DNA of 64,000 bases from an uncultured bacterium (GCA_905215505.1 CAJMPU010000004.1:61994-125993), one strand, 5' to 3'; counted from the first letter of the stretch, positions 16,488 to 25,002 are shown. Notes: a model not told the origin generated them from the sequence alone. A program made the numbers and translations.

Positions 16488-16618
16488 GGAAGCCCCGAGT
16501 CGCCGGGGTATTTCCTCCAAATTTCAAACAGTCCTATGCAAGACGAAGGCCACATTTAGTGGCCTTCTTTGCATGCGGAACTCATTTGGAGCAAACACCC
16601 CGGCGACTCGGGGCTTCC
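16488..16618. repeat. Long nested inverted repeat at the gatB/araC convergent gap
   Basis: Perfect 22-bp arms at 16488-16509 and 16597-16618 (GGAAGCCCCGAG... / ...CTCGGGGCTTCC) enclose 87 bases. Inside, CCTCCAAAT pairs partly with ATTTGGAG, and the centre is a terminator hairpin, so the whole 131 bp can fold as one long stem or cruciform. It lies between the convergent gatB and araC genes. Compare 36531-36664. Confidence 0.85.
16545..16570 (+). terminator. Bidirectional-looking terminator of gatCAB and araC
   Basis: GAAGGCCAC (16545-16553), loop ATTTA, GTGGCCTTC (16559-16567), then TTT. An outer ATGCAA/TTGCAT pair extends the stem. It lies at the centre of the long inverted repeat. Confidence 0.75.
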
Positions 16619-16699
16619 ACGATCAGACGACTCGGCCGTTCGGGTCAGGTGGGCTGGATTGAATTTGGTGAATGAGGGCGCCGTTGGCGCCTTCATTCT

Positions 16700-17704
16700 T
16701 TATATATGTTGGGAGCGCCAGGCGGTGGGGGTGGTGCCGGTGTGTTGCTTGAAGGCTTGGGCGAAGGCGGCCTGCTGAGGGTAGCCTAGACGCTCTGCCA
16801 CCTGCGCTATCGTGAGCGCGCTATCGGCCAAAAGGTCCTGTGCTCGCTCTATACGGCGTCTGCGAATGTAGGCGCCCAGGGACTCGCCAGTTTGGGCCTT
16901 AAAGGTGGCGCATAGTTTGGAGCGGCTTGTGTAGAGCCTCTCGGCCACCTCGTTGATACCCACACGTCTGCCTTTGTCGAGCGCGCGCTCAATCATTGCC
17001 GTTGCTTCTTCGGCAATGGTTATGCTGACGCGTGTGTCTGCCGCCTGCCGCGCCTGCTTGTGGGCCGCGCGCGAACAGGCGAGCTCCGCGACCATGGTCT
17101 CCACGATGCCTTGCATATAGACGTGTCCGCCTACGGTATGGGCGCGTTCCTCGTTAATCCGACGCAGCGTGTGGCAGATGGCAGACGTCGCCTCCTCGTG
17201 CCATGGCTCGGCAAACGCCTCGAAGATTCCCGCGAACTCGGTGGGATAGCGGTGCTCCAGTTCGTCAAAAAATCCAGGCAAAAAGAGCACCGAGCGCGAG
17301 TGATAAAGCTGCCCTGCAAACAGCGGACTTAGCTCCTCGCCGCAGCTATCTTGGATAAAGCTGCACACCGCGCTGTTCGGCCACGGCCCGCGCAGTGGCT
17401 TAAGGTTCGCAGGCGTTATGCCAGCCTTGGGCATGCATATGAGCGTGGGCGCGCTGACCTCGCTCACGCACGCGTACGGTTCGGGCGTGTATTCGGCTAG
17501 GTGCATGTTGTGCATCGGGGTAATGAAATGCTCCATGACGATGCAGGTGGGGGAAAGGGGCATGATCCATGCGCGTCCGTGCGCCCGATCGTTTGCCACC
17601 TCACCGGTAAAGACGGCGCCCTTGCCGGAAAGCTGCAGGCCAAACTGCTCAAATTGCGGTGCGTAGAGCTCGGTTATATCGGTTGCTGCCCGCCGCATTT
17701 TCAA
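16700..17704 (-). CDS. AraC-family transcriptional regulator
   Basis: 334 residues. The C-terminal 105 or so residues carry the two helix-turn-helix units of AraC/XylS regulators (GINEVAERLYTSRSKLCATF, and LTIAQVAERLGYPQQAAFAQ followed by FKQHTGTTPTAWR). The N-terminal 200 residues are an unassigned sensing domain without a recognised cupin signature. It starts at TTG 17704 with AAGGAAGGGG six bases upstream; ATG 17698 is an alternative. It is divergent from two ABC genes, the same arrangement as YbtA with YbtPQ, so it probably activates them in response to a metallophore or metal (inference). Confidence 0.85.
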   Translation of the reverse strand: MKMRRAATDITELYAPQFEQFGLQLSGKGAVFTGEVANDRAHGRAWIMPLSPTCIVMEHFITPMHNMHLAEYTPEPYACVSEVSAPTLICMPKAGITPANLKPLRGPWPNSAVCSFIQDSCGEELSPLFAGQLYHSRSVLFLPGFFDELEHRYPTEFAGIFEAFAEPWHEEATSAICHTLRRINEERAHTVGGHVYMQGIVETMVAELACSRAAHKQARQAADTRVSITIAEEATAMIERALDKGRRVGINEVAERLYTSRSKLCATFKAQTGESLGAYIRRRRIERAQDLLADSALTIAQVAERLGYPQQAAFAQAFKQHTGTTPTAWRSQHI

Positions 17705-17778
17705 AAGCGTCCCCTTCCTTTGCGGAAACGTCCACGCCTGGCTCGATTGTGTGCCTCGGCTAACACGCCAATGATAAG

Positions 17779-17810
17779 TTTCTAACGGTTAACTCTCAAG
17801 CCGTTAGAAA
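17779..17810. promoter_or_regulatory. Inverted repeat operator or RNA hairpin before the ABC genes
   Basis: Perfect 10-bp arms TTTCTAACGG (17779-17788) and CCGTTAGAAA (17801-17810), 12 bases apart. The right arm overlaps the ribosome-binding site AAAGGA of the ABC gene at 17819. It could be a binding site for the divergent AraC protein or a hairpin that hides the ribosome-binding site. Confidence 0.6.
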
Positions 17811-17818
17811 GGAATCTC

Positions 17819-19642
17819 ATGGCAAAGGGATCAAAAAGGGAAGGCGGCGGCATCGGCGAGCTGCTTGCATATGCCGGCGACCGTAAATTCCTAACATATT
17901 TGGGCATGGCTCTCTCGGCGCTCTCGCAGCTGCTGAGCTTTGGCCCGTACGTGTGTATCTGGTTTGTTGCGCGAGACCTTATCGCCGTGGCGCCTAACTG
18001 GAGCGAGGCCACCGACATCGCGATGTATGGTTGGTGGGCTGTGGGCTTTGCCCTGGCGAGCATTGTGGTTTATTTCGTGGGACTCATGTGTACGCACCTA
18101 TCCGCGTTTCGCTGCGCGTCCAATATCCGCAAGACTACGAGCGAGCACCTGCTTAAGCTGCCGCTTGGCTACTTTGACACGCACGCCACCGGTGAGCTGC
18201 GTCGTGTTGTAGACGGATGCGCCGCCTCCACCGAGACGCTGCTCGCGCACATGCTGCCCGACATCGCCGGCGCCACCGCCATGGTCATGGGCCTGCTCGT
18301 GCTGCTTTTCGCCCTCGATTGGCGTTTGGGCGCGGCATGCTTAATCTCGGTCGTCGTTTCGTTTTGCGCCATGGCCACCATGATGAGCGGCAAGGGCGCC
18401 GAGTTTATGAAGGCCTACATGGGCGCGCTGGTCAAGATGAACAAGACCGGCACCGAATACGTGCGCGGCATCCCCGTGGTCAAGGTGTTCCAGCAGACGG
18501 TCTACTCCTTTAAGGCGTTTCACGATGCGATCGCCGAATACGCCGACATGGCGCAAAGCTATGCGGGCACGTTCTGCCGAGGCCCGCAGGTGCTCAACCT
18601 TACCGCGCTCAATGGCCTCGTGGCATTTCTTTTGCCCGTGGCGTTGCTGTTGGCGCCGGGCGAGACGGACTTCGCGCACTTTATGGTCAACTTCACGTTT
18701 TACGCGATATTTTCGGCCGTGGTGCCGACGGCCATGACCAAGCTCATGTTTGTGGGCGAGGCGTCTCAGATGAGTGCCGATTCGCTGGCGCGCATCCGAA
18801 GCGTTATGGATTCCAAGCAGCTCTCCGTGCCCGCCCTGCCCAAGCACCCTGCTGGCAGCGATGTGCGCTTTGAGGACGTGAGCTTTACCTACGAGGGTGC
18901 CGAAGCGCCTGCCGTCGATCATGTGAGCTTTAGCGTTCCCGCAGGCAGCACCCTTGCGTTGGTTGGTCCCTCGGGCGGCGGTAAGTCAACCTGTGCAAGC
19001 CTGATTCCTCGTTTTTGGGATGTTTCCGCAGGTCGAGTGCTCGTAGGCGGTGTGGACGTTCGCGATATGGATCCGCACGAGCTTATGGACCAGGTCGCCT
19101 TCGTGTTCCAGACCAACCAGCTGTTCCGGCAAACACTTGCCGATAACGTGCGTGCCTCCAAGCCTACGGCCACTGACGACGAAGTGCGTGCGGCCCTCTC
19201 CGCAGCTCAGTGCGACGACATTGTGGCCAAGCTTCCACAGGACATCAATACCATGCTCGGTGCCGGCGGAGCATATCTTTCGGGCGGCGAGGTCCAGCGC
19301 GTGGCACTTGCCCGCGCGATCCTTAAAGACGCGCCTATCGTGGTGCTCGATGAGGCCACGGCGTTTGCGGATCCCGAGAACGAGGCACTCATCCAGCGCG
19401 CCTTTAGCAAGCTGGCGGCGGGTCGCACGGTCATTATGATTGCGCACCGACTCTCGACTGTAGTGGGCGCAGATCAAATCGTGGTGCTCAACCAGGGCAG
19501 CGTGCAGGAGTCGGGTACCCATGCCGAGTTGCTGTCCCAAGAGGGTCTGTATGCCAAGATGTGGGCCGAATACGAACAGGCCGCGAGCTGGAAAATCACT
19601 GCTGCCGCGGATGTCGCCGTGGCGAAGGGAGGCGAGGCCTAA
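17819..19642 (+). CDS. ABC transporter, fused permease-ATPase (YbtP/IrtA-like)
   Basis: 607-residue half-transporter. Six TM segments in the first 300 residues are followed by a nucleotide-binding domain with Walker A GPSGGGKST, signature LSGGEVQRVA, Walker B IVVLDEATAF and the switch His in IAHRLS. It has exporter-type architecture, but paired half-transporters of this kind next to an AraC regulator (YbtPQ, IrtAB) import ferric siderophores, so metallophore uptake is the likeliest role (inference). Walker B has DEATAF instead of the common DEATAS. ATG 17819 is preceded by AAAGGA. It is followed without a gap by its partner, with which it should form a heterodimer in the membrane. Confidence 0.88.
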   Translation: MAKGSKREGGGIGELLAYAGDRKFLTYLGMALSALSQLLSFGPYVCIWFVARDLIAVAPNWSEATDIAMYGWWAVGFALASIVVYFVGLMCTHLSAFRCASNIRKTTSEHLLKLPLGYFDTHATGELRRVVDGCAASTETLLAHMLPDIAGATAMVMGLLVLLFALDWRLGAACLISVVVSFCAMATMMSGKGAEFMKAYMGALVKMNKTGTEYVRGIPVVKVFQQTVYSFKAFHDAIAEYADMAQSYAGTFCRGPQVLNLTALNGLVAFLLPVALLLAPGETDFAHFMVNFTFYAIFSAVVPTAMTKLMFVGEASQMSADSLARIRSVMDSKQLSVPALPKHPAGSDVRFEDVSFTYEGAEAPAVDHVSFSVPAGSTLALVGPSGGGKSTCASLIPRFWDVSAGRVLVGGVDVRDMDPHELMDQVAFVFQTNQLFRQTLADNVRASKPTATDDEVRAALSAAQCDDIVAKLPQDINTMLGAGGAYLSGGEVQRVALARAILKDAPIVVLDEATAFADPENEALIQRAFSKLAAGRTVIMIAHRLSTVVGADQIVVLNQGSVQESGTHAELLSQEGLYAKMWAEYEQAASWKITAAADVAVAKGGEA

Positions 19643-21400
19643 ATGTTCGCCTCATTCCAAAAGAAGTATTTCCTATCCGATAAAGGCGTCGCCGGCGTAA
19701 AACGCGGCATTTTCTGGACCACGCTCACCAATCTCATTACCATGGCCGGCATGGGCTTTTTATTCCTGGTTATGGCCGGCTTTGTCGAGCATCTCGCCAG
19801 CGGGGCTGACCTGCCGGATGCTCTGCCGATCGTGGGCGGCCTCCTGGTCTTTTTTGTGTTGCTCTTTGCCTCTAACTGGCAGCAGTATTACTACACCTAC
19901 TGCATCTTTTACGAGGAGTGCGGCAAGCAGCGCATGGGGATTGCCGAGCGCTTGCGCAAACTGCCGTTGTCGTTTTTCGGCCGTCGTGATCTGGCCGATC
20001 TAACCGAAACCATCATGGGCGACGTTCAGACTATGGAGCACGCTTACAGCCACGTGCTGGGAGAGCTTTGGGGTGCCGTCATCGCAAGCGCCATTGTGTT
20101 CGTGGCGTCGCTGTTCTTTTGCTGGCAGCTGGCGATCGCGGCGTTTTGGAGCGTTCCCGTGGCCTTTGCCGTGCTGTATATAACACGCGGCCCCATGACC
20201 CCGGTGTTCGACCGCGTGCGCGCCGAGAAGGTCAAGGTCACCGAGGCGATCCAGGAGACGCTCGACTGCGTGCGCGAGATTCGCGCCACCAACCAGGAGG
20301 CCCATTATCTTGAGGGGCTCAACGCCGTGATCGATGCCGAGGAGCGCGAGACCACCAAGGGCGAGCTCGCCAATGGGCTTTTGGTTAACTCCGCCTTTGC
20401 TATCCTGCGTCTGGGCATTGCCACCACGTTGGTCACGGGCGCCGCGATGGTCGCCTCCGGGCAGGTCGACTTTTTGGTGATGTTGGCCTTCCTGCTTATG
20501 GTGAGCCGTATCTATGCACCTTTTGACCAGGCGTTAATGTTAATGTCCGAGCTGTTTGCCGCCGAGTCGTCTGCCAAGCGCATGCGTTCCATCATGGAAG
20601 AGCCTGTGGCGCGGGGCAGCGAGAAATTTGAGCCCGTGGGCCACGATGTGGTGTTCGATCATGTGGCATTTGGCTATGGCGCGGGCGAGGACGGCAGCGC
20701 CGGCGAGAAAGTTCTTACCGATGTGAGCTTTACCGCCAAGGAAGGCGAGGTCACGGCACTGGTCGGTCCTTCGGGCTCCGGTAAGTCCACGGTGAGCCGC
20801 CTGGCCGCGCGCTTTTGGGATGCCACCGCGGGCACGGTCACCGTGGGCGGCGTAGACGTTGCGAGCGTGGACCCCGAGGTGCTGCTGCGCGACTACGCCA
20901 TTGTGTTCCAAGACGTGCTGCTCTTTGACGACACGGTGATGGGAAACATCCGTCTTGGTCGTCGCGATTCCACCGATGAGGAAGTGCTTGCTGCCGCGCG
21001 TGCCGCCAACTGCGACGAGTTTGTGAGCCGCATGCCGCAGGGCTATGACACCATGATCGGCGAGAACGGCTCCAAGCTGTCCGGCGGTGAGCGCCAGCGC
21101 ATCTCTATCGCCCGTGCGCTGCTCAAAGACGCGCCGATCGTGTTGCTGGACGAGGCGACGGCGAGCTTGGATGTGGAGAACGAGACCGTGGTACAGCAGG
21201 CGCTCTCCCGTCTGCTCGCAGGTAAGACGGTTATCGTGATCGCCCACCGTATGCGCACGGTAGAAAATGCCGATAAGATCGTTGTACTCAAGGATGGTGT
21301 GGTTGCCGAGCAGGGCACTCCGGCGCAGCTCAAGGCGGCAGGTGGAGAATTCGCCCGCATGGTTGCGCTGCAAAAGGAAGCGGCTGCCTGGCAGCTGTAA
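19643..21400 (+). CDS. ABC transporter, fused permease-ATPase (YbtQ/IrtB-like)
   Basis: 585 residues, with the same plan as the preceding gene: six TM helices, then Walker A GPSGSGKST, signature LSGGERQRIS, Walker B IVLLDEATAS and switch His in IAHRMR. The ATG follows the previous TAA directly, with GGGAGGCG inside the end of that gene as ribosome-binding site, so the two are co-translated and probably heterodimeric. A short palindromic repeat follows, and then the separately regulated metal-ATPase operon. Confidence 0.88.
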   Translation: MFASFQKKYFLSDKGVAGVKRGIFWTTLTNLITMAGMGFLFLVMAGFVEHLASGADLPDALPIVGGLLVFFVLLFASNWQQYYYTYCIFYEECGKQRMGIAERLRKLPLSFFGRRDLADLTETIMGDVQTMEHAYSHVLGELWGAVIASAIVFVASLFFCWQLAIAAFWSVPVAFAVLYITRGPMTPVFDRVRAEKVKVTEAIQETLDCVREIRATNQEAHYLEGLNAVIDAEERETTKGELANGLLVNSAFAILRLGIATTLVTGAAMVASGQVDFLVMLAFLLMVSRIYAPFDQALMLMSELFAAESSAKRMRSIMEEPVARGSEKFEPVGHDVVFDHVAFGYGAGEDGSAGEKVLTDVSFTAKEGEVTALVGPSGSGKSTVSRLAARFWDATAGTVTVGGVDVASVDPEVLLRDYAIVFQDVLLFDDTVMGNIRLGRRDSTDEEVLAAARAANCDEFVSRMPQGYDTMIGENGSKLSGGERQRISIARALLKDAPIVLLDEATASLDVENETVVQQALSRLLAGKTVIVIAHRMRTVENADKIVVLKDGVVAEQGTPAQLKAAGGEFARMVALQKEAAAWQL

Positions 21401-21405
21401 GAAGG

Positions 21406-21427
21406 GGCAAAGGAACAGTCCCTTTGT
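21406..21427. repeat. Short palindromic repeat, GCAAAGG stem
   Basis: GGCAAAGGAACAGTCCCTTTGTC: the arms GCAAAGG and CCTTTGT surround a core containing AACAGTCCC, a relative of the GGGACAG cores seen elsewhere. It lies 6 bases after the ABC stop and may act as a weak terminator. Confidence 0.55.
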
Positions 21428-21431
21428 CACA

Positions 21432-21487
21432 TTGACAATCGGTTACTCCGCATCGTTAATTTTCAAAAGGTTAGCCATGGCTGACCT
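21432..21487 (+). promoter_or_regulatory. Promoter with metal-repressor-like operator for the P-type ATPase operon
   Basis: TTGACA (21432-21437), 17 bases, GTTAAT (21455-21460), then the near-perfect 20-bp dyad AGGTTAGCCATGGCTGACCT (21468-21487, one mismatch between halves). The dyad would cover the transcription start. Its AGGTTAG/CTGACCT halves resemble DtxR/IdeR/MntR boxes with two extra central bases, so repression by a metal-loaded DtxR-family protein is a reasonable guess. Confidence 0.6.
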
Positions 21488-21595
21488 AGATAGTTAGATA
21501 GAATTAAGGTATTTCAAAAGCGTGCTCGAGCTAACTGATGAACTCGGGTGCTAAGGCACCATGCCGCGCCCCATGCGGCAAAAGGGAGAAGCAAC

Positions 21596-21841
21596 ATGAA
21601 GAAGTCGACGTTTAACACCCTGCTTGTTGGTGGCGGTTTTCTGCTTGGCACGGCCGGCATCAAGCTGCTTACCAGCGCTCCGGTCAAGAATGCCTGCGTG
21701 CAGGGTATTGCGTGCGGTATGCGCATCAAGAACGGCTACCAGGACATGGTCGAGCAGGCCAAGGCTAATGTCGACGACATGGTTGCCGAGGCTGCTTACA
21801 TCACCCAGAGCGAGGCCGCCGCGGACAACGCAGCTGAGTAG
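21596..21841 (+). CDS. Small membrane-associated protein upstream of metal ATPase (DUF6110-like)
   Basis: 81 residues. The N-terminal hydrophobic stretch (TLLVGGGFLLGTAGIKLL) is followed by a cysteine-containing segment (APVKNACVQGIACGMRIKNG) and an acidic helix. From memory it resembles the DUF6110 family that accompanies heavy-metal P-type ATPases in gut anaerobes; I cannot verify this. The two cysteines and the linkage suggest a metal-handling or ATPase-accessory role. ATG 21596 has AGGGAGAAG upstream. It is 18 bases from the ATPase gene and behind the same promoter. Confidence 0.75.
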   Translation: MKKSTFNTLLVGGGFLLGTAGIKLLTSAPVKNACVQGIACGMRIKNGYQDMVEQAKANVDDMVAEAAYITQSEAAADNAAE

Positions 21842-21859
21842 CGCTTCCAGGCACAAACT

Positions 21860-23935
21860 ATGAGATTCTCGATTATCAGCGAGATCCCCGGCAGGACCCG
21901 CCTCCAGTTGGCGGGTCCTGTGCCAGAGAGCGATCTCGATGCGCTTCTTAAGCTTGGTGGCGACATCGACGGCGTGCGCAAGGTGCGCGTGTATGGCCGC
22001 ATTGGCCAGATGGCGCTGGAGTACGACGAGCCGCGACGCGATGCCGTGCTGGCCGCCGTCGGTGCGCTCGACGCTCAGGCCATTGCCGACGCAAAGACGG
22101 GCTACGTGATACAACTCGAGCCGCGCAAGCACAAGCTCGTCATGGATCTTGCCACACTTGTCGGCGCCCACTACGCACGTCGCTGGTTTTTGCCCACGCC
22201 CCTGCGTGCGGTGTTTGTCGTGGCCGGTTACATGACCTTTTTGCGCGCCGCCCTCCGTGAGCTCGCGCAGCCGCGCCTGACCGTTCCCGTGCTCGACGCT
22301 TCGGCCATCGGCATTTCGTTCGTCAAGCGTGATGTCGACACCGCGGGCCAGACGATGTTCCTGCTCAACGTGGGCGAGCTGCTCGAGGACTACACCCGCG
22401 CCATGAGTGAAAACGAGCTCATCAACTCGCTGCTCGATGTGCCCGACAAGGCGCAAAAGGTTGTCGGCGACACCGAGGTAAGCGTTGCCGCGACCGAGCT
22501 TGAGCCCGGCGATCTGGTCGCCGTGCGCACCGGCATGTCCATCTGCATCGACGGTGTTGTCGAGCAGGGGAGCGCTATGGTCAACCAGGCGACCCTGACC
22601 GGCGAGCCGCTGGCCGTCGAGCGCAGCGTGGGCGACGACGTGTTCGCCGGTACCGTCGTGGAAGACGGCGGCATCTTGGTGCGCGTGCGCGCCAATACGG
22701 CGCAAACCAAACTGCGCTCAATCGTCTCGCTCGTGCAGACGGCCGACTCGCTCAAGTCCGAGGGCCAGTCGCATATGGAGGACCTTGCCAACAAGATCGT
22801 CCCGTGGAACTTCCTGCTCGCGGGCCTAGTTGCGCTTACTACCCGCAGCCTCATCAAGACCTCGGCGGCACTGATGGTCGACTACTCGTGCGCACTCAAG
22901 CTCACGGGTTCCGTTGCCGTCATGACCGCTATGAGCGATGCTGCCAAGATGGGCGTCATGGTCAAGGGCGCGAAGTACTTTGAGTCGTTTGCCAAGGCCG
23001 ACACCATTGTCTTTGATAAGACCGGCACGCTCACCGAGGCGCAGCCGCGTCTTGCCTGCGTACTCACCACCGATGGCTGGAGCGAGGATGAGGTCCTGCG
23101 CCTTTCCGCTTGCCTGGAGGAGCATTTCCCGCATCCGGTGGCGCGCGCCGTGGTCAATGCGGCATGCGAGCGCGGGCTCGAGCACCGCGAGCGCCATGCC
23201 GCCGTCGAGTACATCGTGGCGCACGGCATCGCTTCGTCCATCGAGGGGCGTCGCGCGATTATCGGCTCGGCACACTTTGTGTTTGAGGACGAGAGCGCGC
23301 AGCTCGATTCCGACATTAAGGAGCGCATTGAGTCCCAGATGCAGGGACTGTCGCCGCTGTATCTGGCGGTCGATGGCAAGGTCGTCGGCGTGCTCGGCAT
23401 CGAAGATCCGCTCAAGCCCGGGGTCCGTGAGGCCATCGCCGACCTGCACGCGTTGGGCGTTAAGCATGTCGTTATGCTCACGGGCGATTCGGAGCGCACA
23501 GCCGAGCGCATTGCGCGCGAGGCAGGCGTCGACGAGTTTAAGGCCGAGCTGCTGCCCGAGGACAAGTACGCCTATGTGGAGCGCATCAAGAGCCAGGGGC
23601 GCCATGTTGCCATGGTGGGCGACGGCGTCAATGACTCACCGGCGCTGGGCCTGGCCGACGTGGGGCTGGCAATGGGTGGCGGAAGCGACATCGCCAAGGA
23701 GGTCGCCGACATCATCCTGACCGATACGGACCTGGCCGCGATCGTGCGTCTGCGCCGCATGAGTCAGGGGCTTATCGATCGTCTGACGAGTTCGTATTCC
23801 AAGGTGATGCTCACCAACTCGGCGCTGTTGGCATTGGGTATTACCGGCATGATCACTCCACAGGCGTCGTCGCTGCTGCACAACGGCTCGACGATTGCCT
23901 ACAGTCTGAGCAACGCGAAGGCTTACCTGCGTTAG
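21860..23935 (+). CDS. Heavy-metal P1B-type ATPase with SCAL in place of CPC
   Basis: 691-residue metal-translocating P-type ATPase. An N-terminal HMA-like fold (about 1-75) lacks the CxxC metal site. The phosphorylated Asp386 is in DKTGTLTE, the actuator motif is TGEP, and the hinge is GDGVNDSPALG. The transmembrane metal site, normally CPC/CPx, reads Ser-Cys-Ala (343-345, in YSCALKL), so metal selectivity should differ from classical Cu or Zn/Cd pumps. A histidine-rich site in the P-N region is not evident. It probably exports a transition metal (Mn, Fe or Zn are candidates). Co-transcribed with the small upstream protein; terminator at 23960. Confidence 0.88.
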   Translation: MRFSIISEIPGRTRLQLAGPVPESDLDALLKLGGDIDGVRKVRVYGRIGQMALEYDEPRRDAVLAAVGALDAQAIADAKTGYVIQLEPRKHKLVMDLATLVGAHYARRWFLPTPLRAVFVVAGYMTFLRAALRELAQPRLTVPVLDASAIGISFVKRDVDTAGQTMFLLNVGELLEDYTRAMSENELINSLLDVPDKAQKVVGDTEVSVAATELEPGDLVAVRTGMSICIDGVVEQGSAMVNQATLTGEPLAVERSVGDDVFAGTVVEDGGILVRVRANTAQTKLRSIVSLVQTADSLKSEGQSHMEDLANKIVPWNFLLAGLVALTTRSLIKTSAALMVDYSCALKLTGSVAVMTAMSDAAKMGVMVKGAKYFESFAKADTIVFDKTGTLTEAQPRLACVLTTDGWSEDEVLRLSACLEEHFPHPVARAVVNAACERGLEHRERHAAVEYIVAHGIASSIEGRRAIIGSAHFVFEDESAQLDSDIKERIESQMQGLSPLYLAVDGKVVGVLGIEDPLKPGVREAIADLHALGVKHVVMLTGDSERTAERIAREAGVDEFKAELLPEDKYAYVERIKSQGRHVAMVGDGVNDSPALGLADVGLAMGGGSDIAKEVADIILTDTDLAAIVRLRRMSQGLIDRLTSSYSKVMLTNSALLALGITGMITPQASSLLHNGSTIAYSLSNAKAYLR

Positions 23936-23959
23936 CAGACGTGTTCGCCCACGTTATCT

Positions 23960-24005
23960 GGCCTGCGTCCAGACGGCATCGGTGTCGTCCGAGCGCAGGC
24001 CTTTT
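23960..24005 (+). terminator. Terminator of the P-type ATPase operon
   Basis: GGCCTGCG (23960-23967) pairs with CGCAGGCC (23994-24001), followed by TTTT. The long loop contains further self-complementary bases. Confidence 0.75.
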
Positions 24006-24009
24006 GCGT

Positions 24010-24058
24010 TTGACCATGTGCTAGCTTCTCTATATAGTGTTGCTAGCAGGGCTAGCAA
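24010..24058 (+). promoter_or_regulatory. Toxin-antitoxin promoter and autoregulatory operator
   Basis: TTGACC (24010-24015), 17 bases, TATAGT (24033-24038), followed at once by the perfect dyad TTGCTAGC-AGG-GCTAGCAA (24040-24058). A half-site GTGCTAGC lies within the spacer. The position over the transcription start fits self-repression by the ribbon-helix-helix antitoxin. Confidence 0.7.
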
Positions 24059-24078
24059 TTGAAGGGAGTGGGATCGAC

Positions 24079-24432
24079 GTGGGTGCTGTTAGCGGCATGG
24101 CGCAGGTGAACGTTCGCGTAGATCGCCAGGTCAAGAACCGTGCCGAGGAGGTGCTGCGGCTTTCGGGCGGGTCACTGCCCGAGCTCATCAAAAAGGTGGT
24201 GGCTAAGGTCGCGCAGGGTGGCGGGCAGTGCGAGGAAGTGCTTGCGGCCGTCGACGACCGGCAGCAGTCCGTCGCGCCCGTTGCACCGTTTGCCGCGTCG
24301 TGGGCGGCGGCGGATCAGCTTTACGCGGACCTGGGCATCGCGACGTCGCCCGTATCCGACGATCGCGATTGGGACACAATCTATTCCGAAGCCATGGACG
24401 AGCGCTATCGCCAAAAGGGGATGATCCTGTGA
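24079..24432 (+). CDS. RelB/DinJ-like ribbon-helix-helix antitoxin
   Basis: 117 residues. The N-terminal MAQVNVRVDRQVKNRAEEVL is the beta-strand plus first helix of RHH antitoxins (DinJ-like), followed by the rest of the RHH; the C-terminal half should wrap the toxin. GTG 24079 is chosen for GAAGGGAG at 24061-24068; ATG 24097, directly before the RHH strand, is the alternative. Its TGA overlaps the PIN gene GTG (GTGA), which is typical of toxin-antitoxin pairs. It should repress its own promoter through the TTGCTAGC dyad. Confidence 0.8.
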   Translation: MGAVSGMAQVNVRVDRQVKNRAEEVLRLSGGSLPELIKKVVAKVAQGGGQCEEVLAAVDDRQQSVAPVAPFAASWAAADQLYADLGIATSPVSDDRDWDTIYSEAMDERYRQKGMIL

Positions 24433-24944
24433 GCGGGGCTCCCCTCAAAATAATGGTGGATGCCAACGTATGGGTCGATTCGTTTTGCGTCGACCATGCC
24501 GAGTCGCTTGCCGCGCGTGCGTTTATTGGGCAGGCGGCGGAGGCGGGGGCATTGCTGTTCTTTCCGGTGCATATCGCCAAGGACGTGCTGTACGTTGTCC
24601 AACACGAGCTGAAGCGTAGCGTTCTTGCCAGTGGGGAAGCGCTCGACGAGGCATCTGCCCGTGCAATTGGCGATGCGGCGTTGGCGTTTGTTCGGAACAT
24701 GACCGAAAACGCCACGGCCGTGGGTGCAGAAGCGTTGGACCTTTGGCTGGCCGACAAATACTTAGCGCTCCATCGCGATTACGAGGACAACTTGGTGCTC
24801 GCCGCGTGCAAGCGCGCGCAGGTCGATTACTTGGTGACCAACGATCGCAAGCTGCTCGAACATGCCGATCTTGCAGCAAAGACCCCGCGCCAAATGATGC
24901 CGATTCTGGCTTTGGCCGAACGCGGCGGCGCGGCTATCGGTTGA
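24429..24944 (+). CDS. PIN-domain RNase toxin
   Basis: 171-residue PIN-domain protein, a probable magnesium-dependent RNase. Acidic residues expected for the active site are seen in MVDANVWVDSF, DYEDNLVLAAC and VTNDRKLLE. It starts at GTG 24429 overlapping the antitoxin stop, with AAGGGG eight bases upstream. The pairing of a DinJ-type RHH antitoxin with a PIN toxin rather than RelE/YafQ is a mix-and-match arrangement. The target RNA is unknown. Confidence 0.85.
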   Translation: MSGAPLKIMVDANVWVDSFCVDHAESLAARAFIGQAAEAGALLFFPVHIAKDVLYVVQHELKRSVLASGEALDEASARAIGDAALAFVRNMTENATAVGAEALDLWLADKYLALHRDYEDNLVLAACKRAQVDYLVTNDRKLLEHADLAAKTPRQMMPILALAERGGAAIG

Positions 24945-25002
24945 CGCGAACTGTTTGCGGGCCTCTTGGACGACGATGCGCCAAGGGACCCGCGCCTTCT
25001 AT

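Noticed and set aside
21596..21841. Calling the small protein a metallochaperone
   Set aside because: It has only two cysteines, not arranged as CxxC; a metal-carrier role would be a guess, so it is left as a small accessory membrane protein.
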